This document shows positions 8,302 through 18,448 of a stretch of 64,000 nt of DNA, in pieces. The notes under the pieces are model-generated. The model ran no database searches. It was given only the letters and a program-made list of their open reading frames with translations, and had not been told where the DNA came from. Position 1 is the first letter of the stretch, and each line of letters opens with the position of its first letter. Position numbers and translations under genes: made by a program. The stretch lies in contig AP017968.1 in assembly GCA_002356455.1 (NCBI GenBank), positions 3,844,001 to 3,908,000 of the forward strand, given 5' to 3'. The stretch is from Fusobacterium varium. Its GTDB lineage: Bacteria > Fusobacteriota > Fusobacteriia > Fusobacteriales > Fusobacteriaceae.

Positions 8302-9301
8302 TTACTTTTCCATATATTTTACTTCATTATCCAGAGGTTTTCCTTCCTGGAATCTCTTTATATTTTCCATAGTTACTCTAGTTATTTCTTCCACTGCTTC
8401 TTTAGTGAAAAAAGCCTGATGTGATGTTACAAGTACATTATTAAATGAGAGGAGTCTTCCTAAAATATCATCTTCTATTACCATATTTGAATAATCTTCA
8501 AAGAAATAGTCTGCCTCTTCTTCATATACGTCTAATGCGGCAGCTCCTATTTTTTTATCTTTTAATGCCTCTATCAAATCTACTGTATCAATCAGCATTC
8601 CTCTACCAGTATTTACTATCATTACTCCATCTTTCATCTTGTTCATAGAATTTCTATTTATCATATATCTAGTTTCCTTAGTTAAAGGGCAATTCAAGGA
8701 TATTATATCAGCTTCTTTATATAGAGTATCCAGATCAGTAAATTCAAATCCCAATTCTTTTGCTTTTTCATAATTAGGATATGGATCATAAGCTATAACT
8801 TTCATACCAAAGCCTTTTAATATCTTTATTAAGATTTGAGCTATTTTTCCAGCTCCTATTATTCCTGCTGTTTTCTCATGCAAATCATATCCCATAAGTC
8901 CTGTTATTGAGAAATTTCCTTCCCTTGTGCGAATATATGCTTTATGAATCTTCCTGTTTAATGTCATTATCATTCCAACAGTATATTCTGCAATAGAATA
9001 TGGTGAATAGGCTGGTACTCTCACTACTTTTATTTTTCCATCTATCTCTTTTAAAGATACATTATTATATCCTGCACATCTCAGCTATAAGTTTTACTCC
9101 ACATTCTACAAGTATATCTATTACTTTTTTATCTACAGTATCATTAACAAAAATAGAAATAATATCATATCCTTTTGCAAGATCAGCACTTTCTTCAGTC
9201 AATTTTCCAGTCAAATATTTTATATCAAATCCATAATCTTTATTATATTCATTAAAAAATTCCTTATCATATGGTTTTGTGTCATAAAATAGTATTTTCA
9301 T
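8302..9301 (-). pseudogene. D-lactate / D-2-hydroxyacid dehydrogenase, frameshifted
   Basis: NAD-dependent reduction of pyruvate to D-lactate, or a related 2-hydroxyacid reaction. The N-terminal part reads in one frame from ATG 9301 (behind GGAGG) as far as KLIAE. The family sequence A-x-R-C-A-G-Y-N-N continues in another frame from about 9081. A loss of two bases near 9082 explains both. The rest is intact: Rossmann motif GAGKIA, catalytic Arg in NTGRG, and His in VTSHQAFF. The restored length of about 333 residues is normal. It may be a real recent lesion or a sequencing error. The downstream part alone lacks the N-terminal domain. Confidence 0.85.
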
Positions 9302-9509
9302 AATTACCTCCATATATATCTTCTTTTATGATATATTTCGGAGTTTATTGCTCTTTTCTTTTTAATATATATTTTTTTTAATTTAAAACTTTATTTTTGT
9401 TTCATTGTCATTATTTTTATATCAACATTTTCACTATTTTCAACTTTATATCTTATATATTTTCTTTGCTGATCTATACTTTTAACAGTCATAAATAAAA
9501 TCAAAATTC

Positions 9510-9734
9510 TTATTTTTCAAGTACTTCTCTATTATTTTCATATATTCTTGTATATACTGCTTGAGCTGTTTCTCCTAATTCTGTTAGTTCATATTCATCA
9601 TCATAGCAGTAAGCTGCTATAAATTTAGCGATAGTTATAAGCACTCCCTCCACATCATACATATGAAGCATGTCATGAGCTTCATCAAAATTTTCATTTA
9701 TAAATCTTCTATCTTCATCTGTTAATTTCACCAT
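9510..9734 (-). CDS. Small acidic protein, function unknown
   Basis: 74 residues, strongly acidic and predicted mainly helical (DRRFINENFDEAHDMLHMYD and EYELTELGETAQAVYTRIYE), without membrane segments or cysteine pairs. The ribosome site GAGGTAAAAAG precedes ATG 9734. It lies between the broken dehydrogenase and IS copy 2. I recognise no family. Its codon use and good start argue for a real gene. Confidence 0.6.
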   Translation of the reverse strand: MVKLTDEDRRFINENFDEAHDMLHMYDVEGVLITIAKFIAAYCYDDEYELTELGETAQAVYTRIYENNREVLEK

Positions 9735-9900
9735 CTTTTTACCTCACTTATAGATTTTCTCTATAAATTATATTTTAATTTTTTTCTTCTGTCAAATATT
9801 CTAAAATAAAAAAAGCTGAGTAACATTTAAAAAAATGTTTTACTCAGCTCTCTTTTTTGTATAATATAGTTACCACCCTAATTATACAAAGGAGACATTC

Positions 9901-11109
9901 ATGCAAATCAAACATATTATCTCTAAAATCAATATAACAAATCTTTTAGGTAAAATCAAGAAATATTTTAAAAATGAACATTTTGAGGATGTTAAACAGA
10001 CTATTCAAAAATTCTTAGCTTGTTCTATTGATAAATCTTTTCTCTCTCTTCAATGCCCTAATTGTCATGAGGCGCATAAAATTAAAGTTACTTGTAAATC
10101 TAGATTTTGTCCTTCCTGCGGTAAACGTTATTCTGCTGTTTGAACTGAAAAAACTTCCACTTCTCTTATTGATGTTAAACATAGAAGTGTCCTTTTTACT
10201 ATTCCTGAAGAACTTAGAATGTTTTTCTTCTATGATAGAGACCTTTTAACTAAGCTTGCTTATGCTGTTAATGATGTTTTTAAATATCAATTTCATAACA
10301 TTAAAGCAAAAAATCAAAGAATTCATAAAATTTCAAAATATTCCTCTAAATACTTTACTAACTCAGATATCATTCATTATGGATTGATTACTGTTATTCA
10401 TACCTTTGGACGCGATCTTAAATGGAATCCTCATATTCATGCTATTGTTACTTTAGGTGGATTCAATAAAAACTACCAATTTCTTGAAAAAAAATATTTT
10501 CATGTCAATTCCATTGCTGGACAATGGAAAAAAATGGTTATTGATATTGTTAAATCTGGAAATTATGACAAGCCTGAAATTAAAGCTAAAGCTTATGCTG
10601 CTGCTAACTACCTTTATCGCAAAAATACAAGATTCTTTTTCAATGTTGCAAAAAATGATTTAAATAATAATATTCATGCAATTAAATATATTGGCAGATA
10701 TCTATCAAGAGCTCCTATCGCAGAATATAAAATTATTGATTTCTATGATAATAAGGTTACTTTCTATTATGAAAGTCTTGCTGATGATAAACAAAGAATT
10801 GAACTTACTTTAGATGCGGAAACATTTCTTTCCAAATTAATTATTCACATTCCCCCTAAACATTTCAAAATGATTAGGCGCTTTGGAATCTATTCTAGAA
10901 ATATTAAATCAGAACTTAAAAACATCATGAAATTCATGAGAAAATATGTCTCTAAATATTCCAATTTTACTTTTTATCAACTTGAAATATGGAAAACTTT
11001 TGGAGTAAATCCTTTTTATTGTTTTAAATGTAATACCAGAATGAAAGTTAAAAAAATATCATATTTTAATATACATACAGGCTCCATTTGCTGGAAAGAA
11101 TATCGCTAA
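9901..11109 (+). CDS. IS91-family Y2 (HUH) transposase with in-frame UGA, copy 2
   Basis: The second copy, also 402 residues if TGA 10141-10143 is read, with the same zinc cysteines, HUH motif (NPHIHAI) and YIGRY tyrosines. It differs from copy 1 at about nine residues (for example CPNC for CPKC, NKNYQF for NKNFQF, IWKTFG for IWNAFG) and a handful of silent sites. None of the changes adds a stop or shifts the frame, and the UGA is unchanged. The excess of replacement over silent changes does not show strong purifying selection. The copies may therefore be young relics or recoded genes. Confidence 0.75.
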
Positions 11110-11110
11110 A

Positions 11111-11131
11111 AAGCTGATTAACAATCAGCTT
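11111..11131. repeat. IS right-region hairpin, copy 2
   Basis: AAGCTGATT and AATCAGCTT with loop AAC. Compared with copy 1 both members of the outer pair have changed (C-G to A-T). Confidence 0.75.
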
Positions 11132-11250
11132 TTTTGTGCTGTCAATTTTAATCTTATTCAATTAATATATCTAATATGAATACAAAATAATTAACATTTT
11201 TTATTTTTTTAACAAATTTATCAAATTATAATTTCCTAAGAAAAAATAAA

Positions 11251-11279
11251 AAAGACACAACCTTTAAAGTTGTGTCTTT
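11251..11279 (-). terminator. Terminator after secY
   Basis: AAAGACACAAC (11251-11261) and GTTGTGTCTTT (11269-11279) form an 11-bp stem followed by a T-run on the minus strand. It closes the S10-spc transcription unit 15 bp after secY. Confidence 0.9.
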
Positions 11280-11293
11280 ATTTATATAAAGCT

Positions 11294-12574
11294 TTATATA
11301 AACCCTTTGTATTCTCTCATAACAAGATGAGCATTTATTTGCTGAACAGTATCTATTGCAACTCCAACTACAATTATTATCCCAGTTCCTCCAAAAAATA
11401 CTGGAAGATTAAAGGCAGTAAAAAGTGTATATGGAAGTATAGATATGATTGCTAAGAAGAAAGCACCACCCCAAGTTATTCTTGTCACGACACCTTCTAA
11501 ATACTCAACTGTTTCATTTCCAGGTCTTATTCCTGGAATAGTTCCTCCACCTTGCTTTAAGTTGTCAGCAACCTTTTCAGGATCGAAAACTATAGCTGTA
11601 TAGAAGAATGAGAAAAATATTATTACTGTTGCATATACTATCATATATACTGGATGTTTTTGGCTGAATACCATCGCTAATGTAGTTTTAAAAGTATATT
11701 GTGAAGGTATTGCATTTATAATTACTGATGGTATCATCATAACTACTGATGCAAAGATAACAGGCATTACTCCTGCACTGTTAAGTTTTAAAGGTATATA
11801 TGAGTTTTGACCCATTCCACCTTTTCCACTAAATCCTTTCCCTACATAGTGAATAGGTATTTTTCTTTGTCCCAATTGGAAAATTACTATCCCTGCTACT
11901 GTAATTACTGCTGCTCCTGCTATAAGGATAAGTACAGGTATAAGGAATTTACTTCCCTTCATTGTTTGAATTGTCTGAACTACACTAGAAGGTCCTCCAG
12001 ATATTACATTCAAGAAGATAAGTAATGAAACCCCATTTCCTATTCCTTTTATTGATATCTGTTCCCCTATCCACATAAGGAAAACAGTACCAGCAGTCAA
12101 AGTAACTACTGTAGTCAAGAAGAACAATGTTCCTGGTGTAGTAACCAGTCCCACAGACTGAAGCCACATACATACTCCAAAACCTTGAACTACAGCAATA
12201 GCTATTGTCAAGTATCTCGTCCATTGATTGATCTTGTTTCTTCCTGCTTCTCCATCTTTTTGAATTTCTTCAATTTTAGGAATAATTACAGCCAAAAGGC
12301 TGAAAACGATTGAAGCGTTAATATAAGGGACAATCCCCAGAGCGAAGATAGAAACTCTTTTAAAAGCTCCACCTGAAAACATATTAATGTATCCCAATAT
12401 ATCGCTTTGTGCTGTCATAGTTGCAAGTCTATCTACATCTATGCCAGGAGCTGGAATATATGTCCCAACTCTAGCAACTAAGAACATTAACAAGGTGAAG
12501 ATAATTCTATCTCTTAGCTCAGGAATTCTCCTAATGCTACTCAATTTTGCATAAAATTTTTCCATCAAAGTCAA
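11294..12574 (-). CDS. secY: Protein translocase subunit SecY
   Basis: 426 residues forming the channel of the Sec translocon in the inner membrane, with ten hydrophobic helices. Conserved segments include TYIPAPGIDV (plug region), INMFSGGAFKRVSIFALGIVPYI and IPGIRPGNETVEYL. The start is probably TTG 12574, with GAGGTGA seven bases upstream; the ATG three codons later is too far from it. It is the last gene of the spc unit here. In most bacteria adk follows directly. Confidence 0.97.
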   Translation of the reverse strand: MTLMEKFYAKLSSIRRIPELRDRIIFTLLMFLVARVGTYIPAPGIDVDRLATMTAQSDILGYINMFSGGAFKRVSIFALGIVPYINASIVFSLLAVIIPKIEEIQKDGEAGRNKINQWTRYLTIAIAVVQGFGVCMWLQSVGLVTTPGTLFFLTTVVTLTAGTVFLMWIGEQISIKGIGNGVSLLIFLNVISGGPSSVVQTIQTMKGSKFLIPVLILIAGAAVITVAGIVIFQLGQRKIPIHYVGKGFSGKGGMGQNSYIPLKLNSAGVMPVIFASVVMMIPSVIINAIPSQYTFKTTLAMVFSQKHPVYMIVYATVIIFFSFFYTAIVFDPEKVADNLKQGGGTIPGIRPGNETVEYLEGVVTRITWGGAFFLAIISILPYTLFTAFNLPVFFGGTGIIIVVGVAIDTVQQINAHLVMREYKGFI

Positions 12575-12611
12575 AACAACTTCACCTCGCTTCTCAAACT
12601 AACAATAAAAA

Positions 12612-13091
12612 CTATTTGTTGTTTCCAGCAACATCAGCAAATGTTTTAACTTCTAATATTTCTACAGATCCACCTTTTGCTTCAATAGCAGCTTTAGCTG
12701 ATCCAGAAACTTTATGAGCTTTAACAGTTACTTTTTTATCAAGTGATCCATTTCCTAGCACTTTGATTCCATCTTTTAAATCTCTTACTAATCCACTTTC
12801 GAATAAAACTTCTGGAGTAACTACTGCTCCATCTTCAAATTTATTCAATAAATCCAAGCTTATTAAAGCATATTCTTTTTTGAATATAGCATTTGAGAAA
12901 CCTCTTTTTGGAACTCTTCTATAGATAGGCATTTGTCCACCTTCGAAGTAAGTTTTAACTCCTCCACCCGCTCTCGAGTTTTGTCCGTTACTTCCTTTTC
13001 CAGATGTTTTTCCTAATCCAGAAGATTCTCCTCTTCCAACTCTTTTTCTAGCTTTTCTAGGTACAGAAGGCATTAATTCATTTAATTTCAT
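12612..13091 (-). CDS. rplO: 50S ribosomal protein L15
   Basis: 159 residues, starting [21 protein letters not shown], with the glycine-rich [19 protein letters not shown] tail that threads into 23S rRNA, and a globular C-terminal domain. It lies between rpmD (1 bp away) and secY, as in the classic spc operon. The length is slightly above the usual 144-150 because of a longer C-terminus. Confidence 0.97.
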   Translation of the reverse strand: MKLNELMPSVPRKARKRVGRGESSGLGKTSGKGSNGQNSRAGGGVKTYFEGGQMPIYRRVPKRGFSNAIFKKEYALISLDLLNKFEDGAVVTPEVLFESGLVRDLKDGIKVLGNGSLDKKVTVKAHKVSGSAKAAIEAKGGSVEILEVKTFADVAGNNK

Positions 13092-13092
13092 C

Positions 13093-13278
13093 TTATGCTT
13101 GCACCTCCTCTACTTTAAGTAAGTAAGAAACTTGAGCTAGTTTTCCTTTTAACTCAGGAGTTTCTACATGCTCCACTACATCGTTCATCTTCTTAAGCCC
13201 TAGCGACTTTACAGTTGCTATGTGGTTAGGCTTTCTTCCGATTATGCTTTTCACAAGCTCTATTCTAAGCTTTACCAT
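13093..13278 (-). CDS. rpmD: 50S ribosomal protein L30
   Basis: 61 residues, [33 protein letters not shown], the short bacterial L30 with the ferredoxin-like fold. It lies between rpsE and rplO with gaps of 12 bp and 1 bp, which indicates translational coupling with rplO. Confidence 0.96.
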   Translation of the reverse strand: MVKLRIELVKSIIGRKPNHIATVKSLGLKKMNDVVEHVETPELKGKLAQVSYLLKVEEVQA

Positions 13279-13290
13279 CTAAATTCCCTC

Positions 13291-13794
13291 CTAGCTTAAG
13301 ATATCTTTAACTTCTTTTCCTCTTTGAGCAGCTATTTTTTCAGCTGATCTTAACATTTTCAATGCTTCAACAGTAGCTCTTGCTACATTGTGCTTATTTC
13401 TAGAACCTTTGATTTTTGTTAAAATATCATGAACTCCTACAAGTTCTAATATTTCTCTTGCTGCAGATCCAGCAATTACTCCAGTTCCTTCATATGCAGG
13501 TGCCATCCATAAAGCTGTTGCACCCCATTTTCCAGTGATTTCATGAGGAATAGTTTTTCCTTTTAAAGAAACCTCTACCATGTTCTTTTTAGCAGAAGCG
13601 ATAGCTTTCTTTATAGCATCAGGTACACCATTTGCTTTCCCTAATCCTAATCCGATTTTTCCTTCTCCATCTCCAATTGCTGCTAAAACTGAGAAAGATA
13701 TTGTTCTTCCTCCTTTAGTTGTCTTAGAAACTCTTGAAATTTTCAATAATTTTTCTTGATATTGTTTTTCTTCTCTATTTGCTAACTTAGACAA
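13291..13794 (-). CDS. rpsE: 30S ribosomal protein S5
   Basis: 167 residues. The double-stranded RNA-binding-like domain carries the conserved VSKTTKGGRTISFSVLAAIGD loop, known as the site of spectinomycin resistance, followed by GKANGVPDAIKKA. The C-terminal domain has EGTGVIAGSAAREILELVG. It helps keep decoding accurate on the 30S subunit. Standard order rplR-rpsE-rpmD. Confidence 0.98.
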   Translation of the reverse strand: MSKLANREEKQYQEKLLKISRVSKTTKGGRTISFSVLAAIGDGEGKIGLGLGKANGVPDAIKKAIASAKKNMVEVSLKGKTIPHEITGKWGATALWMAPAYEGTGVIAGSAAREILELVGVHDILTKIKGSRNKHNVARATVEALKMLRSAEKIAAQRGKEVKDILS

Positions 13795-13819
13795 GTGAAA
13801 TCCTCCTCTCTCTAAAGAT

Positions 13820-14188
13820 TTAGAAGCTTAATCCTGCTTCTCTAGCTGCTTCTGCAAGAGCGGCTATTCTTCCTGTGTATTTATACCCAGATCTATCAAA
13901 TACTATAGCTGTTATCCCTTTTCCTGTTGCTCTTTCTGCAAGTGCTTTACCAACAGTTTTTGCAGCTTCAACATTTCCACCATTTGCAATATTTGCTTTT
14001 AATTCTTTATCTATTGTAGATGCAGAAACTAATGTTACTCCATTCACATCGTCGATTAATTGAGCAAAGATATTGTTGTTTGATCTATATACAGAAAGTC
14101 TTGGTCTATCAGCTGTACCAGAAATTTTACTTCTGATTGATAAATGCTTTCTTGTTCTTACAGCTTGTCTATCTACCTTCTTAAACAA
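13820..14188 (-). CDS. rplR: 50S ribosomal protein L18
   Basis: 122 residues; binds 5S rRNA and joins it to the central protuberance. The core [24 protein letters not shown] and the C-terminal [21 protein letters not shown] are diagnostic. It lies between rplF and rpsE. Confidence 0.97.
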   Translation of the reverse strand: MFKKVDRQAVRTRKHLSIRSKISGTADRPRLSVYRSNNNIFAQLIDDVNGVTLVSASTIDKELKANIANGGNVEAAKTVGKALAERATGKGITAIVFDRSGYKYTGRIAALAEAAREAGLSF

Positions 14189-14217
14189 CTGTCTTACCTC
14201 CTTATAGTTAAGCTACC

Positions 14218-14775
14218 TTACGACTTTTTACCTTCTTTTCTTCTAATAACTTCATCAGAATATTTAACACCTTTTCCTTTGTAAGGTTCAGGTGGTCTTT
14301 TAGCTCTGATGTTAGCTGCTACTTGACCTACTACTTCTTTTTCGATTCCTTCGATATGAATAGTAGTATTTTTTTCTACAGTGAATTTGATTCCAGGAAT
14401 CTCATCAATGATTACAGGATGAGAAAATCCTAAAGATAATTCTAATCCTTTTCCTTTTTCAGCAGCTCTGTATCCAACCCCTACTAGGTTTAAAGTTTTC
14501 TTAAATCCTTCTGAAACTCCAACTACCATGTTATTTAATAGAGCTCTAGTTGTTCCATGTATAGCTCTAACTTCTGGTAAATCATTAGGTCTTTCAATAA
14601 CGATTTCGTTCAAACTTTCATGATGTTTTTCTTCTTTTGCATGTTTTATTACTAATTCTTTGTTAAATTCTTTCTTTAAAGTACCTTTAGGACCTTTTAC
14701 AGTAACTTCATTTCCATTAACTGTAACTTCAACTCCAGAAGGCACAACAATAGGTTTTTTACCTACTCTTGACAT
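14218..14775 (-). CDS. rplF: 50S ribosomal protein L6
   Basis: 185 residues, with two copies of the L6 fold: [19 protein letters not shown] at the start, and [23 protein letters not shown] in the second half, ending [18 protein letters not shown]. It sits near the factor-binding site of the large subunit. About eight residues longer than the usual 177, from a lysine-rich insertion near residue 45. Confidence 0.97.
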   Translation of the reverse strand: MSRVGKKPIVVPSGVEVTVNGNEVTVKGPKGTLKKEFNKELVIKHAKEEKHHESLNEIVIERPNDLPEVRAIHGTTRALLNNMVVGVSEGFKKTLNLVGVGYRAAEKGKGLELSLGFSHPVIIDEIPGIKFTVEKNTTIHIEGIEKEVVGQVAANIRAKRPPEPYKGKGVKYSDEVIRRKEGKKS

Positions 14776-14800
14776 TTACTAGACACCTCCTAAGTTTTAA

Positions 14801-15196
14801 TTACCAAACAAATGCAAGTATTTCTCCACCTACGTTTTCTCTTCTAGCTACTCTGTCAGTAACGATTCCCTTAGAAGTGGATACAATAGCAATTCCTAGT
14901 CCTGATAAAACTCTTGGCATTTCTTCAACTGAAGAATACACTCTTCTACCTGGTTTAGAAATTCTTTTTATTCCTTTGATAATTCTGTCTTTACCATCAT
15001 ATTTTAAGTACACTCTTATACTTTTTTTGTTCCCATCAGTAACAACTTTATAGTTTGCAATGTAACCTTCTTCCTTAAGAATTTCAGCTATTTTGTCTTT
15101 TAAAGTTGAATGAGGTATATCTACTTTTTCATGCATTACTGCATTTGCATTTCTGATTCTTGTTAACATATCAGCGATTGGATCTGTTAAATACAT
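14801..15196 (-). CDS. rpsH: 30S ribosomal protein S8
   Basis: 131 residues, starting [18 protein letters not shown], with the C-terminal [20 protein letters not shown] loop that binds helix 21 of 16S rRNA. In enterobacteria S8 represses the spc operon by binding the rplE message. No such site was verified here. Confidence 0.98.
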   Translation of the reverse strand: MYLTDPIADMLTRIRNANAVMHEKVDIPHSTLKDKIAEILKEEGYIANYKVVTDGNKKSIRVYLKYDGKDRIIKGIKRISKPGRRVYSSVEEMPRVLSGLGIAIVSTSKGIVTDRVARRENVGGEILAFVW

Positions 15197-15222
15197 CTAC
15201 GAAAATCCTCCTTCCTATCAAA

Positions 15223-15510
15223 TTACCAAGATGATTTCTTAACTCCTGGTATAACTCCAGCTCCTGCAAGCTGTCTGAATTTTACTCTTGAAATTCCAAA
15301 TTCTCTCATGAATCCTCTTGGTCTTCCGTCTAACTGACATCTATTTCTTTTTCTAACTGCTGAAGAGTCTTTTGGAAGTTTGTTTAATTCAAACATAGCT
15401 TCCATGTCTCCCTCTGCAACTCTCTTTTTAAGTTCTGCTCTTTTTTCAGCATATTTATCACATAGTTCAGCTCTTTTCGCATCTCTAGCGATCATTGACT
15501 TCTTTGCCAT
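15223..15510 (-). CDS. rpsN: 30S ribosomal protein S14, zinc-free type
   Basis: 95 residues, [16 protein letters not shown], ending [21 protein letters not shown]. It lacks the CxxC pairs of the short 61-residue form, so it is the long zinc-independent (C-) form. It lies between rplE and rpsH as usual. Confidence 0.97.
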   Translation of the reverse strand: MAKKSMIARDAKRAELCDKYAEKRAELKKRVAEGDMEAMFELNKLPKDSSAVRKRNRCQLDGRPRGFMREFGISRVKFRQLAGAGVIPGVKKSSW

Positions 15511-15532
15511 CTATTCCTTACCCTCCTCACTA

Positions 15533-16084
15533 TTACTTTTTGAAAGGCATTCCAAACGCCTTAAGTAAAGCTCTTCCTTCTTCGTCATCTTTTGCAGAAG
15601 AAACCATAGTGATAGACATTCCTAAAAGTTTATCAACTTTATCAAATTCAATTTCAGGGAAAACTAATTGATCTCTTAATCCTAGAGAGTAGTTTCCTCT
15701 TCCATCAAATGCATCAGCTGGAACTCCTTCGAAGTCTCTTACTCTTGGAAGAACTACATTCACTAATCTATCTAAAAAGTCGTACATTCTTTCTTTTCTT
15801 AAAGTAACTTTTGCTCCGATTGGCATTCCTTCTCTTAACTTAAATCCAGCTTCAGATTTCTTAGCTTTTCTTACTAGTGGTTTTTGTCCAGAGATGATAG
15901 TTAAATCTCCCATAGCTGCATCTATTAATTTTACATTTTGAGTAGCTTCTCCTACTCCCATGTTCACAATTATTTTTTCCAGTTTTGGACATTCCATAAT
16001 GTTATTAATTCCTAATTCTTTCATAAGAGCTGGAATTATAACATCGTTATACAATTTGTGATATCTAGAAACGTATTTAGACAC
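15533..16084 (-). CDS. rplE: 50S ribosomal protein L5
   Basis: 183 residues; binds 5S rRNA and the P-site tRNA. Conserved [39 protein letters not shown] and [20 protein letters not shown] segments are clear. Standard place between rplX and rpsN. Confidence 0.98.
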   Translation of the reverse strand: MSKYVSRYHKLYNDVIIPALMKELGINNIMECPKLEKIIVNMGVGEATQNVKLIDAAMGDLTIISGQKPLVRKAKKSEAGFKLREGMPIGAKVTLRKERMYDFLDRLVNVVLPRVRDFEGVPADAFDGRGNYSLGLRDQLVFPEIEFDKVDKLLGMSITMVSSAKDDEEGRALLKAFGMPFKK

Positions 16085-16102
16085 TTACGTTTTCCTCCCT
16101 TC

Positions 16103-16444
16103 TTATAGAACTTCTCCAGATACTTTAGAGTATCTTACTTTTTTACCATCTACTACTTTATGACCAACTCTTGTAGGTTTTCCTGCTTTTTCATCAAAAA
16201 GCATAACTTTTGATGAGAATATAGCAGATTCCTTAGTTACAACTCCACCTTGTGGGTTTATTGGAGTTGGCTTCATATGTTTAGTAATCATGTTTATTCC
16301 TTCAACTACTACCTTCCCTTTTTTAGGGAATACTTTTACAACTTTACCTGTTTTACCTTTGTCTTTTCCAGAGATAACATATACTAGGTCTCCAGTCTTT
16401 ACATGTAATGTTTCAGGTACAAATTTGATCTTAGGTTTAGCCAC
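16103..16444 (-). CDS. rplX: 50S ribosomal protein L24
   Basis: 113 residues with an N-terminal KOW motif ([21 protein letters not shown]) and [11 protein letters not shown]. An early assembly protein at the tunnel exit. It is a little longer than the usual 103 residues. It lies between rplN and rplE. Confidence 0.97.
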   Translation of the reverse strand: MAKPKIKFVPETLHVKTGDLVYVISGKDKGKTGKVVKVFPKKGKVVVEGINMITKHMKPTPINPQGGVVTKESAIFSSKVMLFDEKAGKPTRVGHKVVDGKKVRYSKVSGEVL

Positions 16445-16465
16445 GACTATTAGCCTCCTCTCTTA

Positions 16466-16834
16466 TTAGATTACTTCAGGAGCTAGAGATACTATTTTCA
16501 TAAAGTTTTTTGCTCTTAGCTCTCTTGCAACTGGTCCAAATATTCTTGTTGCTTTTGGTTCATTATTAGTATTGATTATAACTCCAGCGTTATCGTCAAA
16601 TTTTATATATGATCCATCTTCTCTTCTTAATTCTTTTCTTGTTCTTACTATTACAGCTTTTACTACGTCACCTTTTTTAACGTTTCCACCAGGGATTGCT
16701 TCCTTAACTGATGCGACAACGATGTCACCAATTCTTCCGAATCTTTTTTTAGATCCACCAAGAACTCTTATAATCATAAGTTTCTTAGCTCCAGAGTTGT
16801 CAGCAACATTAAGGATAGTTTGTTGTTGTACCAT
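16466..16834 (-). CDS. rplN: 50S ribosomal protein L14
   Basis: 122 residues, [20 protein letters not shown], with [20 protein letters not shown]. It contacts 16S rRNA in an inter-subunit bridge and is the usual first gene of the spc part. Only 30 bp separates it from rpsQ, and no separate promoter was found. Confidence 0.98.
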   Translation of the reverse strand: MVQQQTILNVADNSGAKKLMIIRVLGGSKKRFGRIGDIVVASVKEAIPGGNVKKGDVVKAVIVRTRKELRREDGSYIKFDDNAGVIINTNNEPKATRIFGPVARELRAKNFMKIVSLAPEVI

Positions 16835-16864
16835 TAAAATATCCTCCTCTCACAATAATTGGAA

Positions 16865-17116
16865 TTATCTAGCTTTCTCGACAATCTCTACTAGTCTCCA
16901 TCTCTTATCTCTTGATAATGGTCTAGTTTCCATAATTCTTACTTTATCTCCAGTTTGAGCTACATTATTTTCATCGTGAGCTTTAAACTTAGTAGTACTT
17001 TTTACTCTCTTTTTATAGATAGGATGTAAAGTCATTGTTTCTATTGCAATAACAATTGTTTTATCCATCTTGTCAGAAACAACTATTCCTTCTCTAACTT
17101 TTCTTTCGTTTCTCAA
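16865..17116 (-). CDS. rpsQ: 30S ribosomal protein S17
   Basis: 83 residues, OB fold, with [21 protein letters not shown] and [19 protein letters not shown]. An early 16S-binding assembly protein and the last gene of the S10 part, after rpmC. Confidence 0.97.
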   Translation of the reverse strand: MRNERKVREGIVVSDKMDKTIVIAIETMTLHPIYKKRVKSTTKFKAHDENNVAQTGDKVRIMETRPLSRDKRWRLVEIVEKAR

Positions 17117-17167
17117 GACATTAACCTCCTCTTCCTAAGAATCAAAACATCTATAAACTGAACGAGA

Positions 17168-17350
17168 TTATCTTTCATTTAAGATTGTGTTAATTCTAGC
17201 AATTTCTCTTCTAACTTCTCTAATTTTAGCAGTGTTAGTAAGTTGACCTAATGAAAGTTGGAACTTTAGGTTGAATAATTCTTCCTTAAGCTCTTTACAC
17301 TTAACAACTAAGTCTTCAGTAGACATTTCTCTTATTTCCTTAGCTCTCAT
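17168..17350 (-). CDS. rpmC: 50S ribosomal protein L29
   Basis: 60 residues, two helices: [20 protein letters not shown] and the conserved [13 protein letters not shown]. It lies at the tunnel exit near L23. Its ATG shares a base with the rplP stop, giving tight coupling. Confidence 0.97.
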   Translation of the reverse strand: MRAKEIREMSTEDLVVKCKELKEELFNLKFQLSLGQLTNTAKIREVRREIARINTILNER

Positions 17351-17772
17351 TAGTTTTCACCACCATTCTCTTTCTTTACGATTTTACAACTGATTGGAAG
17401 TTTCATCGCAGCTTTTCTCAAAGCTACTAATGCTCTTTCTTCAGTTACTCCTGAAACCTCAAACATGATTCTTCCAGGTTTTACAACTGCTACCCAACCT
17501 TCAACATTTCCTTTACCTTTACCCATTCTCACTCCAGCTGGTCTAGCTGTGATTGGTTTATCTGGGAATATTCTGATAAAAGTTTTTCCTTCTCTTTTAA
17601 AAGTTCTGTTGATAGCAACCCTACATGATTCTATTTGTCTATTAGTAATCCAGTGTGGCTCAAGAGCTTGTAGTCCGTAATCTCCGAATGCTACAGTATT
17701 TCCTCTTTGAGCAGTACCTTTCATTCTACCTCTAAACATTTTTCTATGTTTTGTTCTTTTTGGCATTAACAT
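17350..17772 (-). CDS. rplP: 50S ribosomal protein L16
   Basis: 140 residues, [19 protein letters not shown], with the conserved [19 protein letters not shown] and [20 protein letters not shown]. It positions tRNA near the peptidyl-transferase centre. ATG 17772 gives the usual ML-PKR start, two bases after the rpsC stop; a second ATG lies two codons later. Confidence 0.98.
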   Translation of the reverse strand: MLMPKRTKHRKMFRGRMKGTAQRGNTVAFGDYGLQALEPHWITNRQIESCRVAINRTFKREGKTFIRIFPDKPITARPAGVRMGKGKGNVEGWVAVVKPGRIMFEVSGVTEERALVALRKAAMKLPISCKIVKKENGGEN

Positions 17773-17774
17773 GA

Positions 17775-18431
17775 CTACGCTTCTCCTCCTTCCCTTTTAG
17801 TTGGAAGAACTTCACCATGGAAAACCCATACTTTTATTCCTAGAGCTCCATAAGTAGTGTGAGCTGTTGCTACTGCATAATCAATATCAGCTCTTAGTGT
17901 ATGTAAAGGAACTTTACCTTCAACTACCCATTCAGCTCTGGCAATTTCTGCTCCATTTAGTCTTCCAGAAACCATAACTTTGATTCCTTTAGCTCCAGCT
18001 CTCATAGCTCTCATAATAGCTTGGCTTACAGCTCTTTTATATGCTACCCTTTTTTCAATTGAAGTAGCAATATTTTCTGCAACAAGTACAGCATCTTTAT
18101 TAAATTCTTTTACTTCTTGAACTTTAACTGTTACTTTTTTACCAGTTAATTTTTCAAGTGATACTCTAAGATTATCTATCTCAGCACCTTTTCTTCCTAT
18201 GATTATACCTGCTTTTGCAGTATAAACAAGAACAACTACATTAGAAGGAGAAGTTCTTTCGATCTTTACCTTCGATATCCCTGCATGGAAGTAGTTCTTC
18301 TTGATAAGTTCTCTGATTTTTACATCTTCATGGAAGTACTTAGCGTATTCCTTCTTATCTGCATACCAGTTAGAATCCCAAGATCTTGTTATTCCTAATC
18401 TTAGTCCTCTAGGGTCTACTTTTTGTCCCAC
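17775..18431 (-). CDS. rpsC: 30S ribosomal protein S3
   Basis: 218 residues, [21 protein letters not shown] type II KH domain ([15 protein letters not shown], about 75-90) is followed by the C-terminal domain ([21 protein letters not shown]). It lines the mRNA entry channel. Standard place between rplV and rplP. Confidence 0.98.
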   Translation of the reverse strand: MGQKVDPRGLRLGITRSWDSNWYADKKEYAKYFHEDVKIRELIKKNYFHAGISKVKIERTSPSNVVVLVYTAKAGIIIGRKGAEIDNLRVSLEKLTGKKVTVKVQEVKEFNKDAVLVAENIATSIEKRVAYKRAVSQAIMRAMRAGAKGIKVMVSGRLNGAEIARAEWVVEGKVPLHTLRADIDYAVATAHTTYGALGIKVWVFHGEVLPTKREGGEA

Positions 18432-18448
18432 AGTCTTACCTCCTTAAA

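Larger units (their letters stand above)
9808..11243 (+). mobile_element. IS91-like insertion element, copy 2
   Basis: Matches 131-1567 almost base for base, including left hairpin (9815-9848), transposase and right hairpin (11111-11131). The flanks do not match, which sets the ends. It lies just beyond the secY terminator: the right edge is 7 bp from the terminator stem, the same relation as in copy 1. It is part of the island dividing secY from adk. Confidence 0.8.

Noticed and set aside
9065-9301. Programmed frameshift in the dehydrogenase gene
   Set aside because: No slippery heptamer, internal Shine-Dalgarno or structure is seen at the junction; a plain two-base deletion or sequencing error is simpler.
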